Origin: Micromussa lordhowensis
Taxonomy: Eukaryota > Cnidaria > Anthozoa > Scleractinia > Lobophylliidae
Direction: 5' to 3'
Assembly: GCA_964020085.1 (NCBI GenBank)
Contig: OZ026600.1
Coordinates: forward strand, 27,134,283-27,198,282
DNA length: 64,000 bases
The notes below the pieces were generated by a model. The model was not told the origin of the DNA. It saw only the letters and a program-made list of their open reading frames with translations, and ran no database searches. Positions 57,101-64,000 of this stretch are shown piece after piece. Position numbers and translations under genes: made by a program. Numbering within the stretch: the first letter of the stretch is position 1; each line of letters opens with the position of its first letter.

Positions 57101-59615
57101 ATATACGACGTTTAGATTCTAATTCTGTCCTATAGGAGGAATTTGGCGTTCAGTCAAGAATGGCCTTAATTCTCTATTCTCTTATTCTATACGGACATGG
57201 TTAGCTATAAAAGCAGTTAATGGCCATATTGAGCTAGGAAGACGATAATGCGTCCCTGACATATGATGCGACCAACATTAACTGCGTGACTGCGTGTAGG
57301 TAAAAACGAGACTCAAAAGACCTGTGCCAAAAATTTTGAGAGAAATTGTTGGCCGCCTAATTACAAATTTTAGTTGAGCCAATTCACTGCTCGTATAAGT
57401 TCATCTGTTTTATTGTCTCGTATTTATATGTGGACGAATTATACTTCTTTGATGTATAATGCCTCTGTTTGATGCGTATTCCAGACGCATAAAATGGTTA
57501 ACTTCATCTGACCTGTTATGCCTCCAAACTTCCGTATTTAGCTAGATTCATAATACGTCACTGAAGAATCAAACTAATGCATTCAGCCAGCACTTCATCT
57601 AACTTTCAAAACTTTAGAAAGCTTTGGATTGGACATTTCTAAGAAAAACAAAGGACGTAACAGCGTGTTATTTGTCGTTCAATCGATCATAACTTTACTG
57701 ATCCATGCCCTGCTGCTATTGATCAACAGAGAAAAACTGCTCAATTGCGAAGAATAAGCCCGTCCTGGCAAGGCAATTCTCGAGATGCGTTCCATTCTAC
57801 ACCGGTGAGGCGGAAAACATGTCTCCTTACAACAGACCAGGATGGATTCCTGTCCAAAACGCTAGTGCCTTCTACTCAGACTTTGAACTCGAGAAGGAAT
57901 GCCCCAGACCTTGGCGCTATCAGAGATCCAACGATCTTCAGTTGAGACCCTATGGTGGCCAGATGGCTACGTTTGTGGGTGGTGGTTACATAGCCGACCT
58001 TGGATACAATTCTCGCACTGCACTGAAGGTTATCGAAACGTTAGAAACTGATGAGTGGATAGATGACCGAACTGTTGCCATTTTCACGGAATTCACCATT
58101 TTTGAACCGTCGAGCTCACTCTTTTCAACGATTAAACTTCTATTTGAAAGATCCCCGACCGGTGGGTCGAATGTTGCCATGACGATAAAGACCCTTTCTC
58201 TCTACGCTCCCCCCGAGTTCCGATCAACATTTCAGATTTGTCAGCTTCTGCTTATGATTGTTCTCATCGTCTTCTTCTTTGCTGAGATCGGAAAACTTCG
58301 TCGCGAAAAATGCTCATACTTCAAACAGATATGGAACTGGCTGGAACTTCTGCAGATCACTAGCACCATTTGCTCCTTGGTGTTCTTCTTCCTCAAAGAG
58401 TCGCGAACGAGCCAGTACGTGAAGAAACTTCAGGAGAATCCCTTCGAGACGTCAAGTACGGACAACATCGAATATTTGTCTGATATGGAGACCTACGTGC
58501 TTGCTTTCGTTCTCTTCATAATCACAATAAAGTTTTTGAGGCTCATCAAGTTTAATCACCACGTTTGTCAAGTCATGGGTACGTTGCAGCGAGCAGCCAC
58601 GAAAGTGTTGTCCTTCATGATGGTGTTTGTTACGATTCTACTAGCCTACACTCAAGTTGGGTTCTTGGTGTTTTCATCGAATGTCGATACGTATAGGTCC
58701 TTTTACAGCTGTTTGCGCGCCATGTTGCTGTTGCTTTTTGGAGGTGACATGCGATTCCACGAGCTACAGTCCACAAGTAGATATATTACACCAGTGTTTG
58801 TATTCGGTTATCTGTCTTCCATGGCGATGGTTCTTTTGAATATGTTCCTCGCCATCTTGAATGACTCTTACTACGAAGTCAAGAACATTGAAGCTGGGGA
58901 TGCGTTTGCTGATGCAGAATTGGGAGCATTCATGGCAGATTACACCAAGGAAAAGATCAGCAAACTCAAAGGCGAAACCTTCGATCTTATAGAAGGCACG
59001 ATTAAGAGCCTCATAAGCTTTGTACCGGGTAAAGAGCGAAAGCATGAGCATAAAGAAGACTGTCCACCAGAGAAAGTGGATTCTGCAGCTGAAAAGATCC
59101 AACTGGCCTATTTTGATTCTATGGATGACATTGGACGCGACGAGGAAGAGGATGTAGAGGATGAAACCCATCCTCTTTCAAAGGCAGCATCCCTGAACAG
59201 TATGGTAGATTATAGTGTATCGCTCACCGATCTTAAAGAAACCATTCTGCAGATCGGCAGAGAAATGCGCCAATCCTTGACGTCTCTTAAATCGGCCGTG
59301 AGTAATCACTCACTCAACCAACTATCATCCCGGTGTGACTATACTCTTTCACTTGACTTGCTCGCAGATGACGACGAAACATTGAACTGTCACCACAGAC
59401 CCTCGCCTTACTTTTCTGCATTTGGAAGCTACCTCGAAGACATTTGGCAAAAAGAGGAAGAAAGAAGAAAGAAGGAAATGAAGAAGGAATGGAAAAAAGA
59501 TCGTCACTATCGTCACTACAAGCGAAGACCGAAACTCGCTAAGATCGAAAAATACGAGGAATGCCACATGCTTAGGCCGCAGGCTCAACGCGAGGCAGTT
59601 GTAACTTTTCGGTGA
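38682..59615 (+). CDS. Polycystin-1-like receptor-channel with N-terminal F5/8C domain
   Basis: Large ciliary/plasma-membrane-type receptor-channel of the PKD1/PKD1L group. Exons: 38682-38775, 38865-39190, 42335-42476, 43334-43449, 44800-44858, 45337-45494, 46365-47112, 47536-48163, 48775-48966, 49560-49685, 50569-50802, 51343-51594, 51954-52715, 53130-53366, 54191-54540, 55169-56075, 56923-57094, 57730-59615. All phases join: 7389 nt, 2462 residues. Order: signal peptide (1-20), F5/8C discoidin domain (about 32-187; CLQALGISDG, TAIATQGYG, ending LELYGC), REJ region (about 300-760), GPS with CLCTHLSAF (cleavage L1296/S1297), TM1 (about 1328-1348), PLAT (1359-1475), five more TM helices, polycystin/TOP domain, then the TRP-like six-TM unit (about 2005-2235) with pore GGD at 2172-2174 and NMFLAILNDSYYEVK after the last helix. 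The Lys/Glu-rich C-terminus may form a coiled coil. No LRR, WSC, C-type lectin or Ig-like PKD repeats seen. Exons 4-5 and the exon 9 acceptor are the least certain. Confidence 0.9.
41387..41835 (-). pseudogene. Penelope-like retroelement 3' end (GIY-YIG endonuclease relic)
   Basis: The minus strand reads YKIPCTDCPWSYIGETGRCL then STR, the GIY-YIG signature with its preceding CxxC-like segment, and further on GNFRIQKTLESCHT and NEADNNSKPLTKQYSILL in shifted frames. The 3' flank (GTTCTCTGGT, AGCTTTCG) resembles a short stretch at 765-815, perhaps another relic. Frames are broken; non-functional. Confidence 0.7.
41881..42125. repeat. 245-bp hairpin element
   Basis: Ends TTACGAGTTGTGCCGTATTT and AAATACGGCACAACTCGTAA are perfect inverted repeats; the inner arms (CATACATTTCTTTATATTTC, GAAGACCTTCAATATTCCC) pair perfectly across a short centre near 42005. 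Confidence 0.8.
43505..43641 (+). mobile_element. SINE-A fragment (internal part)
   Basis: GGATCGAGCGGTCCGAGTT, TGTCGTGTTTTTGGGCAGGA, CCTCTCACAATG and AAATGGGTACCGGC follow the SINE-A order, but the 3' half is missing. In polycystin intron 4. Confidence 0.55.
44065..44457. repeat. MITE-like repeat with CCCGGGGGG ends
   Basis: Left CCCGGGGGGATACT and right GGGGAGTACCCCCCGGG are inverted; inner pairs include GGCTCCGCCC on both sides and several ACCCTTTTATATACCT repeats in alternate orientation. In polycystin intron 4. Confidence 0.6.
45109..45182. repeat. Trinucleotide microsatellite (GAT/CAG types)
   Basis: A run of GAT/GATGGT units followed by CAGCAGCAGCAG, CATCATCATG and CAGCAGCAGCAG. Gives spurious His-rich or Ser-rich frames. 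In polycystin intron 5. Confidence 0.8.
45488..45797 (+). mobile_element. Full-length SINE-A inserted at the polycystin exon 6 splice donor
   Basis: The SINE (45501-45784) has an A box TGGTTAGTGCGCTCG, a B box GGTTCGAGCCCTG, the body (TGTTGTGTTCTTGGGCAAGA, CTGCGATGGACTAGCATCCC, GCTTCATGCTACTGAAACCG) and a short T-rich end. It is flanked by the exact 13-bp direct repeat TACACAGGTAAGA at 45488-45500 and 45785-45797. That repeat spans the exon 6 end (TACACAG) and its donor (GTAAGA), so the intact donor exists on both sides of the insert. Confidence 0.92.
51126..51157. repeat. (GTT)n microsatellite, possible LINE tail
   Basis: About ten TTG units directly after GGAATAAAG; the combination resembles a non-LTR retrotransposon 3' tail. 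In polycystin intron 11. Confidence 0.6.
56421..56690 (+). mobile_element. tRNA-Ser-derived SINE-B copy
   Basis: AGCGTGGCCGAGTGGTTAGG is the A-box region, followed by GTGAAATCCGGAGG, B box GGTTCAAGCCC, a second GAGTTCAAATCC, and CCAACTGGTTTGGCTCCGGC; the 3' part has ATAAACACTGTCGAGGG and AAATAAAG. Sister copy, minus strand, at 28137-28437. In polycystin intron 16. Confidence 0.75.
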
Positions 59616-59806
59616 AACTAAATTAATTAAGTTATACAGCCATAGTTTAGTTATAAAAAGCTTGAACGTTTAGACTAGAGGTGACGTATGGGTAAAATCC
59701 GTGATTTGCACGATCGCGGAGGTGCCTAGTCTAAGATTTTGAGATGTTATCAAACTTTTCTGAGAGACCCAAGATCTTTTAGGTACCATTCGTAACCCCT
59801 TACACT

Positions 59807-59812
59807 AATAAA
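59807..59812 (+). terminator. Poly(A) signal of the polycystin-like gene
   Basis: AATAAA 192 bp after the stop codon; first canonical hexamer downstream. Confidence 0.55.
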
Positions 59813-60057
59813 AAATATAATTATAAACGAAATATGATTTCCGCTTTCATAATATGAATGACGGATAGTAGGATTGGTTTGATTCATTAACAAAGAACTG
59901 ATCATGAAACAACAGTGAATCCGGATCACACAGGTACATGCAATATTACAAATTAACTAACTAAATAAATATTTCGGGATGGAAATTATTGTACTTATAA
60001 CTTAGATCTTAGCCCCCCCCCCCCCCCCCAAAAAAAAAAGTATTGACAGTTGTCAGT

Positions 60058-60160
60058 TTAACAAATTGACGTCAGTTTTTCATGCGTCTGTCCTGTTATT
60101 GATCATAAATTTCGTCATCACATTGTAAAAGTAGCTGACTAAACCTGCGGTTATCGTAAA
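60058..60160. repeat. Half copy of the 62219-62410 hairpin element
   Basis: TTAACAAATTGACGTCAGTT, CATGCGTCTGTCCTGTTATT and AAATTTCGTCATCACATTGT match one arm at 62219-62410; it ends in TTATCGTAAAA as that element's outer part does. Confidence 0.65.
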
Positions 60161-60194
60161 AAAATCTATTGAATAGAACTCAACAAAAATATAT

Positions 60195-60530
60195 TTCAAA
60201 TAGTGGAACCCGACACTCTTAGCGGACACTTTAATATCTGGGACATCCATGCCATGGAATTAAAGTTCACTTGCTGCCAGAGAAACCAGAATCCCTACGA
60301 GTCTCCCCTACATAAAATGATATACATTTTCAGCTCCAGCTGTTTTCATGCGGGCGCTCTATCCAGTTCAAATGGAAATTGTAGAGTACCAGAGAAAAAC
60401 CTTCGGAACAAGGCAAGAAGCAGCAAGACAAACTTATGACACCAGGCCGAAATCGAACCTGGGCCACGTGCATTTGTGAGAGGGGTGCGCTCTCACCGCT
60501 GCAAGCCATCCCTACCTAGTCTCCATAGAC
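60195..60530 (-). repeat. Probable tRNA-derived SINE, third type
   Basis: The minus strand carries a tRNA-like head (GGCTTGCAGCGGTGAGAGCG and GGTTCGATTTCGGCC about 40 bp later) followed by unmatched sequence to about 60200. No second copy in this window, so family and 3' end are uncertain. Confidence 0.45.
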
Positions 60531-61040
60531 ACAAAATATAACTCTGCTGACTTGTTGTCCATATCAAAGAGGTTCCATTGTTATGTGAACTAACCCAAGG
60601 ATGTGATCGACAACTAACAGTTCGCTGACGAGGTTTCTTTTGTAAAAGAAGAGCTTTGTTTGATGTCGACATGGAGAACTTCATAACAGGATGCGGTGGT
60701 CCGTGTGTATATACTATATGTGGACTGAGCTTTACTATTTATCTCTCTACTCGTGTAAATTATTTACTACATATATTTTTGTAAATAGTGTAAAACAAAG
60801 TTGACCTGACTTGGCTCAATGATTTTGTGCGTGTTACTTATTGACCAGAAATCAAGGAAATACCTAACCACAGATGAAAAAAAACAAACAAACTCTCCAA
60901 TGCTTGTTTTCTCATTCATGTTCTCAAGCTCCCAGTAATGGCCTAAGCGACTACCTGGTAACAACAATATTTTGATTTCGGTATAACAATCTTCTTCGAT
61001 CTTCGGACTAAAAAACATTCTTCAAACTTTATAGGCCGTT

Positions 61041-61310
61041 ACACTGTGGAGGTGCAGTGGTTAGTGCGCTGGTCTCCGTATCGAGCGGTCTGACCGGGGA
61101 CATTGTGTTGTGTATTGGGCAAGACACTTTACTCTCACAGTGTCTCTCTCTGCACCTAGGGGAATAAGTGGGTACGGGTGAACTTAATGCTTGGGGTAAC
61201 CCTGCCATAGACTAGCATCCCATTCAGGGGGAGTAGAAATAATCCTGAAACCGAGATGAGAACCAGCCTGAAGGGCCAGTAGGCTCGTAAACAGACTTTG
61301 ACTTTTACTA
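61041..61310 (+). mobile_element. tRNA-derived SINE-A copy
   Basis: CAGTGGTTAGTGCGCTGGTC (A box), a B box degraded near CGGTCTGACCGG, then TGTGTATTGGGCAAGACACT, GTGGGTACGGGTGAACTTAA, CCATAGACTAGCATCCC and GAAGGGCCAGTAGGCTCG. Clear flanking duplication not found. Confidence 0.7.
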
Positions 61311-62085
61311 TAAACCCACGAGGGTATTTTTTTACGAGAGAACAGTGCATTAATGTAAGGAGATCATAGCGTTCAGGTAAAACACCGCCGCCGAGAAGAA
61401 AGAATCATTTTGAACTCCCAAAGAAACAATCAACAATGATATCGCAAAGATGATGAACATCTCTGTTGTATAATAGCCACCGTTATAAATTTTCTACTTC
61501 TTTTGCATTCTTAAAACAGAAAAGTTGCGGACTGAATATTTGCTAGGTAGCTTGTAGCTGTGATTTCCGGTACGTTTTCCCTTATTACATTAGTCTGTAA
61601 AAACAACATAAACAGCACTATCTGTGTGTTTGATGCTACTGAAAAAGAATATTTTCGGCCAAACTCGGCAGAAAAATAAGCCTGAATATTCAACCTGCGC
61701 TGCTAAAGCAATATTCTTGTATAAAAAAAGAGTGTAGATTCAGTTGTGTTTCATGTTTAACAGCAACATGACTTCTAAGCTATGTGAGTCACCGTAGTCA
61801 AAAATGAAATTATACTGAGATCTAGTATGCGAAACTGCTGTTCTGACTCTAGGAATCATATAAGCTTCGAGTTTGGCTTCTGGTTGACACTGAAGAAAAC
61901 TGCGTCAGCCGTCTTTGAATAGGCAACTCAGTGGGGGATGGAGCGGAAAGAATAAACCGTGTGCGAAGCGAACTGGGATACATTCTATTCCCTCTCGCCT
62001 TGTCCAGGATGAAAAGTGACCTGAAGTATTAATTTTTCTTGTTAAAATTTTTTCACTGCTTATGTTTTATGTAATTTGAGATTTT
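61311..62085. other. Intergenic stretch, nothing recognised
   Basis: No coding exon, tRNA-like unit or clear palindrome seen between the SINE and the hairpin region. Confidence 0.4.
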
Positions 62086-62410
62086 ACGATAACTGCAGAA
62101 ATTCTCGCGCGCTCATTGGCTAATTTTTATCGTCAATATGCGGACAGACACATGAATTTGAAATTCGTGCGACGCGTCAGCGAGCGAGAGCGGGCAATTC
62201 GACCATTTGTTATCGTAAAAAACAAATTGATGTCAGTTTTTAATGAGTCTGTCCTGTTATTGACAATGAATTTCGTCATCACATTGTCGAAGTAGTCTGC
62301 GGATCCACTCGGCTATCGCCTCGTGGATCCACAGCTACTTTGACAATGTGATGACGAAATTTATGATCAATAACAGGACAGACGCATGAAAAACTGACGT
62401 CAATTTGTTA
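62086..62410. repeat. Hairpin element with nested inverted repeats
   Basis: The inner hairpin (62219-62410) has arms AACAAATTGATGTCAGTTTT and AAACTGACGTCAATTTGTT plus CCTGTTATTGA...TCAATAACAGG, with apex GATCCACTCGGCTATCGCCT. A preceding TTTACGATAA...TTATCGTAAA pair (62087 and 62210) suggests a larger unit. Confidence 0.7.
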
Positions 62411-62620
62411 ATTATTCAAATATCACAAAATGAAGGGCAATTATTAAAACAGCAGCTCCAGCACTCTCAGGCTACGCGGTCACTCCCGGGCGAGGAACAC
62501 TGGTCACTAGGTGAAAGTTAAACAAATTGGCGCGTGAATGGAGGCCCATTAAAATCCGAAAAGTACATGGTAATCGACAATGCTTTTCAATTCTGTGTTT
62601 GAAAAGATACAAATGTAGCC

Positions 62621-63736
62621 ATGATGATTACTTGTGTCAAAGTCGAGAAGTTTGAGCCATTTGGCAAAGCCTTCTGTTCACAGCATCCCTTCGTGAATGC
62701 TCCAAGTCAGGCTGATTCACCTTCGAACCAGGAGGACAGGAACGAGTCGGTAAGTATTGTAAAAACAAATAAATAAACTCTTTAATGTCTAGTGTTAAAA
62801 CTTAGGCGACTTTACAAGCCAGACATTGGAGTGGGTTGCAATTTGTTTTCCGCGCCGCCGCCAAACGTGGAAAATTAGATAAATTAACTGAGCGTCTTCT
62901 AGTCAAGCTACATGTACATCCTTCAAACTTGGCGAATACAATCTTCCACCTAGTATTTTAACATTGCGATTCACAAATTGTGTAAATTCGATTTTGGAAA
63001 AAGTTATTTGCCATCGGATTCCCGTACAAACACTGTAATTTCTGACCGCTTTGCCTGACTGAGAATTTATTTATATCCCTAAGGCAAGCAAGACGACGAG
63101 CATCCTTGACCTACCCAGCCCCCCCCCCCCCTGCAAAAAAAAATCAGCCAGCCACTAACTAACCCAGACTACTTTTCTGGAGAAGGAAAACGATGCCTAC
63201 TAAGCTACAGTAATTGTCTCATAGTTTGCATCACATACTCTTTAAAAAGGCAAAGCCTTTACATGTAGTTAGTTCAGAACAGCAAGCACAATAAATAACA
63301 ATCATATTTAAGAAAATGAAAACATGTACCATGTTCATATCGAGGTATAGAAACACAAGTGGAAGTTTGGAAGAACAAAAAATGCTGTGTGAACATGAGT
63401 CAACATGTATAAAGTGCTTCCACAGCTTTTTCAAGTTCTCCCAAAGTTCTACTTGTGTTGACAGCCACTTGACATGCATTTTCAAAGAGGATTTAGATAG
63501 GGTTTTGAGCAACTAATAGATTTATACTAAAGCAATTAGATTATTTGACCTCGATTTCTGTGCCTGACAGTTGACTATCATCCAATAAAAGTCTAAAGCT
63601 CATAATCTAATTGTTTAATAGAAACGCATCTTTTCTTTGGGCTATTTTCTGATTCACTTTTAATTATTGTGACATTCTTCAGACTTACAAGTGGAAGCTA
63701 CAGTCACTAAGGGAAAACCCAGACTGCTATGAAGAG
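62621..63736 (+). CDS. First two exons of an unrecognised gene (3' part beyond window)
   Basis: Exon 1, 62621-62749, starts ATGATG (preceded by an upstream ATG-stop, ATGTAG) and codes MMITCVKVEKFEPFGKAFCS, QHPFVNAPSQADSPSNQED and RNES before GTAAGT. Exon 2, 63683-63736, follows TTCTTCAG, is phase 0 at both ends and codes TYKWKLQSLRENPDCYEE before GTACAT. The K-x-LRENPDCYEE segment recalls the repeated K-R-x-R-x-x-P-x-x-Y-E-E-Y motifs of many uncharacterised invertebrate nuclear proteins; that is only a resemblance. No signal peptide or membrane segment. The next exon is not visible before the window ends. Confidence 0.5.
63310..63640. repeat. Palindromic repeat, family A composite, diverged copy
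   Basis: ATCGAGGTATAGAAACACAA, AGTTTGGAAGAAC...GTTCTCCCAAA, then AGAGGATTTAGAT, TAGATTTATACTAAAGCAAT and CTCATAATCTAATTGTTTAA match the composite at 8525-8862. In the intron between exons 1 and 2 of the right-edge gene. Confidence 0.6.
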
Positions 63737-64000
63737 GTACATATGTTGTAAATTTACACAATATATTCTATGTTCTCTGGTTAAGAGATCCTATCTAGCC
63801 AATTCAAATGAAAACTCAAGGAGTCACAAGTTTTGATTTTAGAATTTGATAATTTCATGTGAAAACAAAGAATTCAAATTCTTACTCCAGTACGACAGAG
63901 CTTAAAGTTGACCATCCTAAGCTTTATCATAAAACTTGATACTTTCATCATTACTGATCTTAATGTAACAGAAGGCCAGCCTGAATGACTGCCAATTTAA

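Overview
This is a eukaryotic nuclear window: GT-AG introns, AT-rich intergenic DNA, tRNA-derived SINEs, and many palindromic MITE-like repeats. Gene content (a multi-exon polycystin-1-like receptor-channel with a discoidin domain, a secreted Met-Pro repeat protein, GMF, cornichon, CCDC167, a secreted CBM9-like protein) and the repeat style point to an animal, most likely an anthozoan cnidarian such as a stony coral. The taxon is an inference; no species is identified.

Layout. (1) 1-9809, minus: a secreted CBM9-like carbohydrate-binding protein in at least 10 exons; its 3' end lies off the left edge. (2) 10001-11995, plus: CCDC167, a 90-residue tail-anchored coiled-coil protein, head-to-head with the first gene, 191 bp between start codons. 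(3) 12.0-15.1 kb: intergenic, dominated by a large TTAA-flanked foldback element nested in another repeat. (4) 15231-19225, plus: cornichon (CNIH1 type), 141 residues in 5 exons. (5) 19.2-23.4 kb: repeats. (6) 23474-29669, minus: glia maturation factor (GMF), 146 residues in 7 exons, the first coding only Met. (7) 29.7-32.1 kb: a Penelope-like endonuclease relic and MITEs. (8) 32109-35903, plus: a 194-residue secreted, acidic, proline- and methionine-rich protein of unknown function with a Met-Pro dipeptide tract and a Lys/His tail. (9) 38682-59615, plus: an 18-exon gene whose exon phases all join, giving a 2462-residue protein: signal peptide, F5/8C domain, REJ region, GPS, TM1, PLAT, polycystin domain and TRP-type pore. 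(10) 62621 to the right edge, plus: the first two exons of an unrecognised gene.

The genes do not form a pathway. CCDC167, cornichon and GMF are housekeeping (endomembrane and actin). The CBM9 protein, the Met-Pro protein and the polycystin are secreted or cell-surface proteins. The most striking observations are about gene structure. A SINE inserted exactly at the 5' splice site of polycystin exon 6, so its target-site duplication copied the splice donor to both sides. A 107-bp tandem array in the CBM9 gene multiplied a 3' splice site together with the first half of the following exon. All gene models were assembled by eye from splice signals, phase and remembered family motifs; no alignment or expression data were available.
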